From NCBI GenBank assembly GCA_949361645.1, contig OX442416.1, positions 18,966,323 to 19,030,322 on the forward strand: a DNA stretch of 64,000 nucleotides, written 5' to 3'. Origin of the DNA: Spongilla lacustris (Eukaryota; Porifera; Demospongiae; Spongillida; Spongillidae). Below the pieces are notes generated by a model. The model searched no databases. It was given only the letters and a program-made list of their open reading frames with translations, and had not been told where the DNA came from. The first letter of the stretch is position 1; each line of letters begins with the position of its first letter. Shown here in pieces: positions 1 to 10,874 of this stretch. Both the position numbers and the translations under genes were made by a program.

Positions 1-479
1 AGTGTAGACAGTATAGTGGTGACTTCTGCAATTCACAACACACAAAATAAAAGCATCTGGCCTGTGTGCACCAATGGCTAGACTGACCTGAGTTCACTAC
101 TCAGCCATTAAATACAATACCATGCCACAAACAACATAATTTGTAAAAACACAAGTGAGTGGGTTGTTAGCTGCTATGGAGCATGGACATGCACACTATG
201 TGCAATTGGTTTGCATGGATGATCTGCAGAGTGAAGAGTGAGCTTGGTGGTTAAGGACATTTGAGACCTGGGTGGTGAAGTGTGCTGGCTAATCGTATTA
301 TATAAATTTTAGTATCCACCATCTGATAATGATTCAACAATGCATGTACCGAGGTGCAAAAGCTACAATAGTGCTACGTGTTTTGTCATTTGAATTAATA
401 ATTACAGTGGCTTGCTATTTCAGCTACAGTTCCTATAACAGTGTACATGTATATTGTAATATTCAGTGGACCAACTCAC
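1..479. repeat. duplicated flank of ankyrin exons, paired with 10284-10772
   Basis: There is no coding signal here. The stretch matches 10,284-10,772 almost base for base, starting at the shared 'agtgtag' and running into an ankyrin exon in both places. Shorter pieces of it recur at about 3,690-3,800, 4,370-4,570 and 29,030-29,070. It is intronic or intergenic DNA copied together with ankyrin exons. Confidence 0.75.
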
Positions 480-581
480 ATTATCCTTAATGTTCAAATC
501 AATACCAGGAGTGGAAAGGAGACGTTCTACACAAGTAGTATGACCTCCCTTTGCAGCAAGGTGTATTGGAGTATTACCATG
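480..581 (-). CDS. ankyrin-repeat exon A1 (34 aa)
   Basis: The exon is open and phase 0, with acceptor CTCCAG and donor GTGAGT. It reads HGNTPIHLAAKGG, then a VERLLSTPGIDLN core typical of an ankyrin helix pair. It is nearly identical to the exon at 1,079-1,180, its tandem duplicate. Confidence 0.75.
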
Positions 582-709
582 CTGGAGTGGGTATAATAGT
601 TCAGTCAACATGGTGGGTACAATGTTCACATGTACATGTAGTACATGGTTTGCTACAGTTCCTATAACACAGTGCATATCTTATTTTAATATTCAGTGGA
701 CCAACTCAC

Positions 710-814
710 ATCATCTTTAATGTTCACATCAATACCAGGAGTGGAAATAAGATGTTCCACACATGTAGTATGACCTCCCTTGGCAGCAAGATGTAATGGA
801 GTATCACCACCATA
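710..814 (-). CDS. ankyrin-repeat exon A2 (35 aa)
   Basis: The exon is open and phase 0. It begins YGGDTPLHLAAKGG and ends IKDD before a GTGAGT donor, with acceptor CCACTCCAG. Its near-identical partner is 1,309-1,413. Confidence 0.75.
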
Positions 815-1078
815 CTGGAGTGGGTACAACAGATAAGTCTACATGGTGGGTACAATGTACACCTGTACATGTAGTACATGTACATGGTTATACACATGGC
901 CTTTATGTACAACATCACAAGAGTGTACACATTTACATGTACAATACACACCAGGGGACACATTAGAAACAGTTTTCTATTGTCTTGTTTTTTACATCAC
1001 CATCCATATACAGGTTAGTGTTCAACACCATACATATCATTATTACTTGATCGTCACATACAGTGTAGACTAACTTAC

Positions 1079-1180
1079 CTTATCCTTAATGTTCAAATCA
1101 ATACCAGGAGTGGAAAGGAGACGTTCTACACAAGTAGTATGACCTCCCTTTGCAGCAAGGTGTATTGGAGTATTACCATG
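1079..1180 (-). CDS. ankyrin-repeat exon A3 (34 aa)
   Basis: This is the tandem duplicate of the exon at 480-581, with the same reading (HGNTPIHLAAKGG). Its donor is GTAAGT rather than GTGAGT. It is open and phase 0. Confidence 0.75.
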
Positions 1181-1308
1181 CTGGAGTGGGTATAATAGTT
1201 CAGTCAACATGGTGGGTACAATGTTCACATGTACATGTAGTACATGGTTTGCTACAGTTCCTATAACACAGTGCATATCTTATTTTAATATTCAGTGGAC
1301 CAACTCAC

Positions 1309-1413
1309 ATCATCTTTAATGTTCACATCAATACCAGGAGTGGAAATAAGATGTTCCACACATTTAGTATGACCTCCCTTGGCAGCAAGATGTAATGGAG
1401 TATCACCACCATA
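1309..1413 (-). CDS. ankyrin-repeat exon A4 (35 aa)
   Basis: This is the tandem duplicate of the exon at 710-814, open, phase 0, with a GTGAGT donor. It reads YGGDTPLHLAAKGG followed by an LISTPGIDVNIKDD core. Confidence 0.75.
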
Positions 1414-1677
1414 CTGGAGTGGGTACAACAGTTAAGTCTACATGGTGGGTACAATGTGCACCTGTACATGTAGTACATGTACATGGTTATACACATGGCC
1501 TTTATGTACAACATCACAAGAGTGTACACATTTACATGTACAATACACACCAGGGGACACATTAGAAACAGTTTTCTATTGTCTTGTTTTTTACATCACC
1601 ATCCATATACAGGTTAGTGTTCAACACCATACATATCATTATTACTTGATCGTCACATACAGTGTGGACTAACTTAC

Positions 1678-1779
1678 CTTATTCTTAATGTTCACCTTAA
1701 TACCTTGAGTGGAAAGGAGAAGCTCCACACAAGTAGTATGACCTCCCATGGCTGCATAGTGTAATGGAGTATAACCATT
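1678..1779 (-). CDS. ankyrin-repeat exon A5 (34 aa)
   Basis: The exon reads NGYTPLHYAAMGGHTTCVE, then LLSTQGIKVNIKNK, and ends at a GTAAGT donor. It is open and phase 0. It is more diverged than A1-A4. Confidence 0.75.
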
Positions 1780-2070
1780 CTGGAGTGGGTACAATAGTTA
1801 AGTCAACATGGTGGGTACAATGAACACATGTACATGTAATACATGGTCATCAACATGGCCTTTTATATATAACATCAAGAGGGTGTACACATTTACATGC
1901 ATGATACAAACAAAGCTGATGGGGTTGAAGGGGAGAAGATACCAAGAGACACACTGGTCTTTGTGTGTAGGCTTAGAAATAGCTGCTCTATGGTCTTATT
2001 TTTTTACATCACCATCCATTCACAGAATACTGTGAGTGTTTAGCACCATACATGTACATATCATTATTAC

Positions 2071-2184
2071 CTCATCATTCATAGACTGAATTTTTTCCAC
2101 ATCAACACCAGGAGTGGAAAGGATTTGTTCCACAAAAGTAGTATAACCGCCTCTTGCAGCATAGTGTAATGGAGTAAAACCACC
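2071..2184 (-). CDS. ankyrin-repeat exon A6 (38 aa, extended)
   Basis: The exon reads GGFTPLHYAARGGYTTFVE, then a longer tail ending SMNDE before a GTAATA donor. It is four codons longer than the 34-codon norm. It is open and phase 0, but the weaker donor makes the exact end less certain. Confidence 0.6.
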
Positions 2185-2306
2185 CTGAAGTGGGTACAAT
2201 AGTTCACTCAACATGGTACACATTTACATGTAGTTATATATAGACTGCTACATTTTCTGTAACAGTGCAAAATTATAGTATTTTAATATTCAGTGGACTG
2301 ACTCAC

Positions 2307-2408
2307 CACAATCTTCATGTTCAGATCAATACCAGGAACGGAAACAAGATGTTTCACACAAGTAGCATGATCTACCGCCATAGCATAGTATAATGGAGTA
2401 TAACCATT
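2307..2408 (-). CDS. degenerate ankyrin-repeat exon A7 (34 aa)
   Basis: The exon reads NGYTPLYYAMAVDHATCVK and LVSVPGIDLNMKIV, and is open with a GTGAGT donor. The usual helix residues LAA..GH are altered to YAM..DH, so this repeat has drifted from consensus. The acceptor is the usual CTCCAG. Confidence 0.6.
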
Positions 2409-2773
2409 CTGGAGTGAATACAATAGTTCAATCAACATGTACATTGGTAATGGGTTGAAGGGGAGGAGATACCAGGGGACATCTGTTCATCAGGAACAGA
2501 TCAGTTTGTGAAGGGAGCTAACATTTCTCAAATTGATATGATTTATCACCATTTTTATATACAGGTGACTAGCTCTTGCTATATATTCCAATATCTTGTT
2601 GGATTCAAATATCAAATATCTTTTGCTTGGAACTAATATCCATACATACATGCATACATGTATATGTACATGATTAATCATGATTAAATAATGTGCATAT
2701 ACATGTAGTAGACTGCTATGGTTCCTATACCACAGTGCACATCTTTTTTTAAATATTCAGTGGACGAACTCAC

Positions 2774-2878
2774 TTTATCCTTAATGTTCACGTCAATACC
2801 AGGAGTGGAAAGGAGATGTTCCACACATATAGAATGACCTCCCTTTGCAGCAAGATGTAATGGAGTTTCACCACCATG
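2774..2878 (-). CDS. ankyrin-repeat exon A8 (35 aa)
   Basis: The exon reads HGGETPLHLAAKGGHSICVE and LLSTPGIDVNIKDK, is open and phase 0, and ends at GTGAGT. The acceptor is CCAGTGCAG, a variant of the family's usual CACTCCAG. Confidence 0.75.
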
Positions 2879-2994
2879 CTGCACTGGGTACAATAGTTCA
2901 GTCAACATGGTGGGTGCAATGTACACATGTACATGTAGTACATGGTCATCAACATGGCCTTTCATATCCAGCATCCTTAAATAAACCAACTCAC

Positions 2995-3102
2995 CCTTAA
3001 ATCTGTTTTAATGTTCACATCAATACCAGGAGTGGAAAGAAGTTGTTTCACACAATTAGCATTGCCTCTGTTTGCAGCATAGTGTAATGGTGTATAACTA
3101 TC
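2995..3102 (-). CDS. ankyrin-repeat exon A9 (36 aa)
   Basis: The exon reads DSYTPLHYAANRGNANCVK and LLSTPGIDVNIKTDLR before a GTGAGT donor. It is open and two codons longer than usual. The introns on either side are short, 116 and 67 bp. Confidence 0.7.
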
Positions 3103-3169
3103 CTGGAGTGCGTACAATAGTTCAGACAACATGGTACACCTTATTTTAATAATCAGTTGACTGACTCAC

Positions 3170-3274
3170 TTTGATCTTAATGTTCACATCAATACCATGA
3201 ACAGAAAAGAGATGTTCCACACAAAAATTAGCATGATCTCCAGCCATAGCAATGTGTAATGGACTATCATCCAA
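3170..3274 (-). CDS. degenerate ankyrin-repeat exon A10 (35 aa)
   Basis: The exon reads LDDSPLHIAMAGDHANFCVE and LFSVHGIDVNIKIK, with acceptor CTACAG and donor GTGAGT. It is open and phase 0. 'PLHIAM' and 'SVHG' depart from consensus. Confidence 0.65.
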
Positions 3275-4073
3275 CTGTAGTGGGTACAATAGTTCAGTCA
3301 ACATGGTGGGATGGAGATACAAAGGGACATCTGTTCATCAGGAACAGGTCAGTTTGTGAAAGGAGCAAACATTTCTCAAACTAATATTGTTTTGCACATA
3401 TTTTTGTATACAAGTGTCTAGCTTTCAGTATTCCAATATCTTCTTGGATTCAAACACATAACTTTTGCATGGAGCCAATTCCATATATACATGCATACAT
3501 GTACATGGTTAATCTTTTCCAACAAAATGTGACATGTCCTCATGGGAATCCCCTCCCCCCCCCCCCCCCCCCCCCCCCCTTCCAAAAAAGCTGGGGGCGC
3601 TCATGGTTCTTCTTTTATGGAAATCAAACCATATTCATAAGGTAGCAATATGAATGATAAAGAGTTACTGTAAGATCTAGTAGTCTGTTCATCTGAGAGC
3701 TGCCAAGGATAGTGGTGTCTTCTGCAATTCACAACTGTCACACAAATTGACTCAAAAATTAAAAGTAGCTGGCCTGTGTGCACCAATGCCTAGACTGACC
3801 TGAGCTAACCACTTGGTGAATAAATGCCCCCAGTATGTACATATACACATTACATTTTTCCACACCTCACTTTAAATTTTTTTCGCTTTGGATCATGGGA
3901 ATAAGATTTTCACATCGAGCCAATATTTCTACACAACATGATAAAACACTCCTATTAAGTTTAAACAAGAATTGGTAAAAGATAGAGGTATGCACAGATA
4001 TGCAATTTTTTCATAACAATTTCAAATTGACAGGACATTTGGTTTTTGTGTAACTGATCGGACATGAACATCA
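3275..4073. other. intron or intergenic stretch with poly-C tract and duplicated block
   Basis: I see no gene. A run of 25 C lies at 3,555-3,579. Positions about 3,640-3,800 match about 11,320-11,480, sharing 'ctagtagtctgttcatctg'. This is another block that was copied around the ankyrin locus. Confidence 0.6.
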
Positions 4074-4074
4074 T

Positions 4075-4174
4075 TTTTTTCACTTCAATACCAGGAGTGG
4101 AAAGGAGTTGTTTTGCACAAGTGCAATGTATTATAACCTCCCTTTGCAGCACAGTGTAATGCAGTGAAACCATT
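4075..4174 (-). pseudogene. broken ankyrin-repeat exon
   Basis: An ankyrin exon is recognisable from its acceptor side (NGFTALHCAAKGG) and from its 3' half (CAKQLLSTPGIEV). An insertion of about 10 bp between the halves shifts the frame. No GTGAGT donor is found at the expected place. It should be left out of any gene A model. Confidence 0.7.
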
Positions 4175-4644
4175 CTGTAGTGGGTACAATAGTACAATAG
4201 GGCCATTTCCTGCTTGAACAGCATGCATCATTTACTCCCCCCCCCCCCCCACATCCAACAGACAAAATATGAGTTGTTCTGTTGCGCTGTGTGCTGCTGC
4301 AGAAGGAAAATGACATGTGACAGATGGCATCACCATGGAGCAATGTGAGGCCATTTCCAGACATGCATACTGCAGAGTGAAGAGTTAGTTTGGTGGTTAA
4401 GGACATTGGAGGCTTGTGCATGTGGTGAAGTGTGCTGGCCAATCACATTGCATTTCATTATTACTGATATTATCCACACAGTTTAGTATCCACCATCTGA
4501 TAATGATTGAACAATATGTGTACCAAGGTGCAGAAGCTGCAATAGTGCTGCATGTTCATCATTTGAACCAAAAAGTGTAGTGGCTTGCTATGTCAGCTAC
4601 AGTTCCTATAACAGTGCATTTTAATATTCAGTGGACAAACTCAC

Positions 4645-4746
4645 CCCATTCTTAATTTTCAAATCAATACCAGGAGTGCAAAGGAGATGTTTTACACACG
4701 TAGTATGACCATTCATGGCAGCTAAGTGTAATGGAGTATTACCATG
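4645..4746 (-). CDS. ankyrin-repeat exon A11 (34 aa)
   Basis: The exon reads HGNTPLHLAAMNGHTTCVK and LLCTPGIDLKIKNG, is open and phase 0, with acceptor CTCCAG variant CTACTCCAG and donor GTGAGT. Confidence 0.75.
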
Positions 4747-5003
4747 CTGGAGTAGGTAAAATAGTTCAGTCAACATGGTGGGTACAATGGACACATGTAC
4801 ATGTAGTACATAGTCATCAACATGGCCTTTCATATACAGCATCACGAGGGTGGCATGGTGTACACGTTAATATGCACGATACAAACATTGCTAATGGCAT
4901 TGAAGAGTTGTGTGTAGGTTTAGAAGCAGCTGCTCTATGGTCTTGTTTTTTACATCACCATCCATATACAGGATAGTGATCAGCATTAAATAGACCAGCT
5001 CAC

Positions 5004-5105
5004 CTCATTCTTAATGTTCACATTGATACCAGGAGTAGAAAGGAGATGTTCCACACAGGTAATATGACCTTTATCTGCAGCACAGTGTAATGGAGTATCA
5101 CCACG
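5004..5105 (-). CDS. ankyrin-repeat exon A12 (34 aa)
   Basis: The exon reads RGDTPLHCAADKGHITCVE and LLSTPGINVNIKNE, is open and phase 0, and has donor GTGAGC. It is the last ankyrin exon before the Gypsy insertion that starts about 190 bp away. Confidence 0.75.
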
Positions 5106-5294
5106 CTGGAGTGTATACAATAGTTCAGCCAACATATATGGTGGGTACAATGTACACTGTACACAATCATGTACATTGATCATCAACATGGCCGTATCAA
5201 ATATGTACATGTATGTGTGAATTGAAAGCGAGAACCTATAAGGTTCTGATGAAACTATGCTTCCTACAGATAGGTGGCAAAGAATTAAGGTCAC

Positions 5295-5470
5295 TGTAGC
5301 GAATATACATGTATTTTTGTATATATGTACATGTACATGTACGCATGCGTGTTTGTGCTGGCTCCAGCTGGACTGCATGTACTTTGACCTTATGCTGTGT
5401 ATACATGTATATGCATGTCTCTCTAGTCTTTGTAATTATAAACTTTTGGCTGCTGCAGTGTCTCGTTACA
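5295..5470 (+). repeat. 5' LTR of Gypsy element
   Basis: It starts TGTAGCGAATATACATG and ends TCTCGTTACA. The matching 3' copy is 10,119-10,269. The shared core includes 'gtttgtgctggctccagc' and 'ggctgctgcagtgtctc'. A likely primer-binding segment, TTGGTGTAGTCGGCAGGAT, follows directly, but I could not assign the tRNA. Confidence 0.88.
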
Positions 5471-5488
5471 CTTGGTGTAGTCGGCAGG

Positions 5489-6320
5489 ATGGCTGAACAA
5501 GAAGGCGGAGCGGGATCGAACTTCGAGCTTGAGGGTTCTGGCTCAGACCAAAACCAACCGACCGCTGGTTTCTCTTGACACCTACTCTGGCGACAGAAAT
5601 TGGACCGATTGGGTGGAGCACTTTGAGGCCGTGGCTTTGGTTAATGTCTAGGACAAACTTACAAAACTACTCTGGCTACCCGTTCGGCTAACTGGAAAGG
5701 CTCAAATCGCTTGGAGGAGGTTGGTGCCAGAGGTGAAACAGAACTTCCAAGCAGCGAAGGACGCTTTACAGAAGCGCTTTGACTTTGAGCCAGAAAGTAA
5801 GCGTCAGCTTTATGTTTTTCGAATTTCAGACCAGGAAAAGGCGACCGAACGAAAATTGGAGTGATTTCAGAGATGAGTTGCGCACCCTCACAGACAAAGC
5901 GTTTCCTGGAATTGACGAAAAGGCTAAGGATTTGCTGTCTCTCGAGAGATATCTCAGTGAGTTGGATAATCCTAAGGTTGCTTTTGCTGTCCAACAGAGA
6001 CAACTGAAGACTCTGGACGACGTGGTTTCGTGCATGATGGAAATGGAGTCATATATCTCCATCAAGAGACCAAAGGTTCCAAAATATCAGTCGTCAGTGA
6101 TTTTCCGGTCGAAGAACCTTAATGGTCATGATCCACTCATTGTCAGAAAGAATGAGAAAACTAGAGACGTCCGAACAAATTGAGGAGATCCAAGGCGTAT
6201 AATTCCTCTTGAGAACCAGCAGCCCCCAAGAATAAGATCATCTGCTTCAAGTGTGGCAAGGAAGGACACTTTTCCAGGGGCTGCGTGGCTGGCTGGCAGA
6301 AGCGGATGCAGGAAAACTAG
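5489..6320 (+). pseudogene. Gypsy gag remnant with CCHC zinc knuckle
   Basis: The start codon is 19 bp after the LTR (MAEQEGG). The reading continues in several frames: a capsid-like stretch (WTDWVEHFEAVAL; WRRLVPEVKQNFQ) and an open piece at 5,779-6,183 (DFRDELRTLTDKAFPG). A nucleocapsid knuckle, CFKCGKEGHFSRGC (CX2CX4HX4C), is at 6,243-6,284. At least two frameshifts and in-frame stops break it. In the family, Gag forms the particle and binds the element RNA. Confidence 0.85.
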
Positions 6321-6476
6321 ATACCCTCTATGCTAAGGACCAAGCATATGAGGGTAAGGACCCTCTATGTTAAGGACAAAGCATATGAGGGTAAGGAAAC
6401 AATGGTCCAGGTTAAAAAAAAAAGTTTGTATAGTTAATCCTGCTGTGTCAAAGTTCATTTTAGCTATTGTTAAGGC

Positions 6477-8380
6477 ATGCTAGACACAGGTGCAGCTGTA
6501 AGTCTAGTAAGAAAAGATGTCTGGGACAAATTTGGAGGTGCAAGCACATTTGGACTGTCACCGTAGAAAGGGAGGCACCTTGTTGGTGTAGAGGGTAGCA
6601 CTGTTCCTGTGTGTGGAGTTACTACTCTTGATTTCCGTTTGGCAGATCAGGCACTTCTAGCTGACCAGCTTGTAGTCGTTGACTCCATCAAGGTTGAATC
6701 TATCCTGGGGCTGAGCTTTCTAGAGAAACATGAAGGCATCATCAACATATCCAAGATGTTGTTGCAGCTTGAAGGAGTTTCACAGCACCATGCTGACAGT
6801 AGCAATAGCAGTGACATGTTGGCCAATGAAGTGAGTGTTAGTTTCATAGAGACTGTCAAGATACCAGCCTATAGTGAGATTCAAACCATGGCGTATACAT
6901 CTTCCACATGCAAAGGGGTGTGGTTAGTGGAGGGTAGCAGACCTGATATCCCTATAATTGTTGCAGGAGCCATGGTTACATCTTCAATAGGAGAGCCTTT
7001 AGGTAGTATCCCTGTTCTGATGTGTAATCCTTTGCCAACTGAGACTGTTATTCGTAAGGGTACAAGAATAGCCAGAGCCACCAGGTTGCAGGACGAATCA
7101 GTGTTGGCACCTGTAACAGATGCAATGAGTCAAGAAAAGAAGATACCAAACGTTTCTGAAAGTAAGTCAAAATTATTGTGGGAGATGGTACAAAACTGTG
7201 CAGCTGATCTGAGTATGGAGGAAATGGAGATGTTGTATCACGTGTTGATGGCATATGCAGATGTCTTTGCTGAATCGAACGATGAACTGGGGCGTACTAA
7301 CATGGTTAAGCAGTCAGTTGATACTGGCAGTAACCCTCCAATTCATCAGCAGTTTAGGAGAATGCCACCCTTTCAAAGAAAATAGGCCCTCAAACTAATT
7401 GAAGATATGCTCAAGCACGAAATTGTGCAGCCCTTTTCAAGCCCCTGGGCATCCCCGGTGGTCATAGCCACGAAAAAGGATGGCTCCTTACGTTTTTGTG
7501 GGGATTATCGCAAGTTAAATTTTATCACTTGTAAGGGTGCTTATCCCCTCCCAAGAATAGATGACTCGCTGGATGCTTTGATGGTTCCAAGTGGTTTTCA
7601 ACTCTCGACCTTATTTGCAGACTGGCAGGTGGAGATGGATGCAAAAGACAGTGTTCTGCACACAAGACGGTCTTTTCAAATTTAAGGTTATGCCCTTTGG
7701 GCTCTGCAATGCTCCAGCAACCTTTCAGCATTTGATGGACCTGGTCTTGTCTGGCATCCAAGGGAAAAGTTGCCTCATCTACATAGACAATATCGTGATT
7801 AGATAAGTTTTTCACAAGCACTTATCCAATTTGGAATTGGTGCTGGGTAGATTGAGGCAAGCAGGATTGCGGTTGAAAACTTCCAAATGTCGTCTTTTTT
7901 GTGTTTCTAGGGCACAGAATTTCAAAACAGGGTATTAGTACTGACCCCACAAAGGTTTCTGCAGTTCAAAACTGGAAGACACCAAATTCAGTTCAAGATG
8001 TCAGACAGTTCCTTGTTCTTGTTGGATACTACAGAAAATACGTTCCCCACTTTGCTTCCATTGCCAGACCGTTACACCAACTTACCGAGCGAGGTCGTGA
8101 GTTTCAATGGACACAAGAGTGTATCCATGCATTTGATGAACTCAAATCACGGCTATTGTCTGCCCCCATTCTTTCATTCCCTGACTTTGAGAAGCCTTTT
8201 ATCCTTGATACAGATGCCTGTCAGTATGGTATAGGAGCAGTGCTGTCTCAGAACCATGATGGAGAGGAGAAAGTAGTGGTCTACGGGAGTCATACACTTA
8301 GTAAAGCTAAGAGAAAGTACTGCATGACAAGGAAAGAGCTACAGGCAGTAGTCACCTTTACAAAACTTGCTACACTGTAG
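6477..8380 (+). pseudogene. Gypsy protease, reverse transcriptase and RNase H remnant
   Basis: The aspartic protease motif DTGA is at 6,483-6,494, and its partner region ILGLSFL is in the open stretch 6,609-7,385. Reverse transcriptase follows with the fingers (VVIATKKDGSLRFCGDYRKLN), the palm (MPFGLCNAPATFQ) and the active site read as YIDNIV, where the family has Y-X-D-D. A deletion near 7,610 removes the usual segment before WQVEMD. RNase H is open at 7,901-8,380 (FILDTDACQYGIGAVLSQ). Stops at 7,384 and 7,804 and several frameshifts make it non-functional. Confidence 0.88.
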
Positions 8381-8591
8381 GACGTTGCTTCACTCTTTGT
8401 ACTGATCACAGCTCCTAGCAATGGCTTTACAACATGAAGGGCAACTCGCAAGATGATTAGGACAGCTTCAAGAGTATGACTTTGCTGTAATTCACCGCAG
8501 GGGATGCAACCACAGAAATGCTGATGCCCTTTCCTGTATTGGTCCAGATGAAAATGAAGCCAAAACCTCAGGTGGTTCCAGCAGTAAAGGC

Positions 8592-9718
8592 GTGAGCGTA
8601 TCAGCTGATCAGCCACAGCAGCTTCAGACACAGCTGGAGGATGAAAATGTGGGGATCGTGCTAAGGGCAGTAAGTTGTGGGAGCATGGTAGGCCTTGGGG
8701 AACTAGAAGGCAAGAGTAGGGTACTAAACATATTAGTACAGCAATGGGACCAGTTGGTAGTAAAAAAGGGTGTCTTGTATAGATGGTATTAAGACAATCA
8801 GGGGAATGAGCATTTGCAGGTTATTACCCCGGCAAGTATTCGCCAAGATATTTTGAAGCAATTGACACTTCCTGGCCATTTGAAGGAAAGTTTTTATTGG
8901 CCAGGTCATGCAGGAGATGTTGGGAAGTGAAGTAGCATGTGTGTGAAGTGTGCTACTAGGAAAATACCCCTACATTGAGGCCATGCCCCTTTCCAGGGTA
9001 TTAGTTCTGGGTACCACATGCAAATTGTTGCAGTAAACATAGTTGGATTCATCACCCCGGGGGAGGCTATAGCTAAGAACCCTTATATTTTAGTTGCTTC
9101 CGACTACTTCACCAGATGGACAGAGGCTTATGCCATTCCTAATCAGAAGGCAATAACAGTAGCTACCAAACTGGTTGATGAATTCTTCTGCAGGTTCTCT
9201 ATCCCTCAGCAGTTGCATTCTGATCAAGGGCGACAGTTCGAGTCTGATGTGATGAAAGAAGTGTGTAAATCAGTAAGAAACATACAACGCCATACCACCC
9301 GCAATCAGATGGACTTGTTAAACGATTGAATCATACGCTGATCAGCGCGCTAGCGACATCTGCCCAGGACAACCCTACTCAATAGGAATGGCATTTGAGG
9401 AAAATATGTATGGCCTATAATACTTCAATACATCCCTCCACAGGCTTCTCCCCTTTCTTTTTAATGTTCAGGCGGCAGACCAAGTTGCCAGTGGATCTGG
9501 TCTATGGGTATACACCAACTGAATCCCAGCCACAACATGAGTATGCAAGACAACTGGAGAAAATTCTACAAGGTGCCTTCCAAGTTGCTCGGGAAAACAT
9601 GGGGACAGCAACGGAGAGGATGAAGGAGGTCTACAATCAGAGGGTCCATGGGAAGCAGTATGAACCAGGTGACCTTGTGTGGTTACATTACCCCTGTTTT
9701 TCCCAAGGGAAAGCCTAG
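8592..9718 (+). pseudogene. Gypsy integrase remnant
   Basis: An HHCC-type zinc region is recognisable (FYWPGHAGDVGK, then CVKCATRKIPLH). The catalytic core follows: VAVNIVGF where Asp is expected in place of Asn, SDYFTRWTEA, and HSDQGRQFES with the second Asp. In a shifted frame GLVKRLN appears where the family has a catalytic Glu. The C-terminal open stretch 9,395-9,718 (YNTSIHPSTGFSPFFLMF) resembles the end of Gypsy integrases. Frameshifts and stops separate these pieces. Confidence 0.85.
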
Positions 9719-10118
9719 GAAGCTCCATTGTTCATGTTGAAGCTAAAAATCCAGAAGCAGAGGGCCCAACCAGTGTGAATCAAAGCCGTTATCGCCCCGA
9801 GTACCCTGGTACTTCTTTAACAATAATGACCTTGAGATAGCGGAATAAGACATAGTACAAGCAACCAGCCCTGGAGGAGGAACACTGGGCCCAGAAGATC
9901 AAGGTCATGCACAAGCAGAAGTGGCCACTCCCCAGGATGAGCCACTGGCCTTAGAAGTTCATGGTCATGAAGATGTACAAGCAGAGGTGGCCACTCCCCA
10001 GGACGAACAACCAACTGCAGATCAGCCACCGCCTAGTTGTTATCCACAGCAAATAAGATACCCGCTGGATCATTATTGAATCAGACCAAGAGGCCGGCCT
10101 TTTTGAAGGAGGAAGTAG
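9719..10118 (+). other. Gypsy 3' internal region with polypurine tract
   Basis: The region lies between the integrase remnant and the 3' LTR. It contains a short repeated phrase, 'gtggccactccccagga', at about 9,922 and 9,988. It ends in a purine-rich tract, GAAGGAGGAAGTAG, directly before the LTR, the expected plus-strand priming site. I see no env-like gene. Confidence 0.6.
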
Positions 10119-10269
10119 TGTAGCGAATGACATAATATATTTTTGTATCTATGTACACATGCATGTTTGTGCTGGCTCCAGCAGGACTGTACTTTGACCT
10201 TATCCTGCATATATATGCATGTCTCTCTTTGTAATTAAACACTTTTGGCTGCTGCAGTGTCTCATTGCA
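10119..10269 (+). repeat. 3' LTR of Gypsy element
   Basis: It starts TGTAGCGAATGACATAAT and ends TCTCATTGCA. It is shorter than the 5' LTR through several small gaps. The target duplication 'gtcac' follows. Confidence 0.88.
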
Positions 10270-10283
10270 GTCACCATCTGTCA

Positions 10284-10772
10284 AGTGTAGGGAGTATAGT
10301 GGTGACTTCTGCAATTCACATTACACAAAATAAAAAGCATCTGGACTGTGTGCACCAATAGCTAGACTGACCTGAGCACACTACTCAGCCATTAAATACA
10401 ATACCATGCCACAGACAACATAATTTGTAAAAACACAAGTGAGTGGGTTGTTAGCTGCTATGGAGCATGGACATGCACACTATGTGCAATTGGTTTGCAT
10501 GAATGATCTGCAGAGTGAAGAGTGAGCTTGGTGGTTAAGGACATTGGAGGCCTGTGTAGTGAAGTGTGCTGGCTAATCGCAAGATATAAATTTCATGATG
10601 TGAGTTTAGTATCCACCATCTGATAATACATATGTTTGTGTACCAAGGTGCAGAAGCTGAAATAGGGCTACGTGTTTATCATTTGAACCAAAAAGTGTAG
10701 TGGCTTGCTACATGTATGTCAGCTACAGTTCCTATAACAGTGCATATTTTAATATTCAGTGGACCAACTCAC
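10284..10772. repeat. second copy of the duplicated block at 1-479
   Basis: It matches window positions 1-479 up to the ankyrin exon border. I see no gene in it. The pair shows that blocks of intron plus exon have been copied within the locus. Confidence 0.75.
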
Positions 10773-10874
10773 CCTATCCATAATGTTCACTTCAATACCA
10801 GGAGTGGAAAGGAGACGTTCTACACAAGTAGTATCACCTTTCCATGCAGCAAGGTGTAATGGAGTTTCATTATC
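10773..10874 (-). CDS. ankyrin-repeat exon A13 (34 aa)
   Basis: The exon reads DNETPLHLAAWKGDTTCVE and LLSTPGIEVNIMDR, is open and phase 0, with donor GTGAGT. It lies at the same place in its duplicated block as exon A1 at 480-581. Confidence 0.75.

Larger units (their letters stand above)
480..1677 (-). repeat. 599-bp tandem duplication carrying two ankyrin exons each
   Basis: Positions about 480-1,078 and 1,079-1,677 are head-to-tail copies that differ by only a few bases. Exon starts shift from 480 to 1,079 and from 710 to 1,309, both exactly 599 bp. Each unit carries one 34-aa and one 35-aa repeat exon plus both introns. The high identity, introns included, points to a recent event. Confidence 0.85.
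5295..10269 (+). mobile_element. decayed Ty3/Gypsy LTR retrotransposon
   Basis: The element is bounded by two related LTRs that begin TGTAGCGAAT and end in CA. It is flanked by the 5-bp direct repeat 'gtcac' at 5,290-5,294 and 10,270-10,274. The internal order is gag with a CCHC knuckle, protease (DTGA), reverse transcriptase, RNase H and integrase, which is the Ty3/Gypsy order. Many frameshifts and stops, unequal LTR lengths (176 and 151 bp) and lost catalytic residues show an old, inactive copy. It sits in an intron of ankyrin gene A, in the opposite orientation. Confidence 0.92.
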
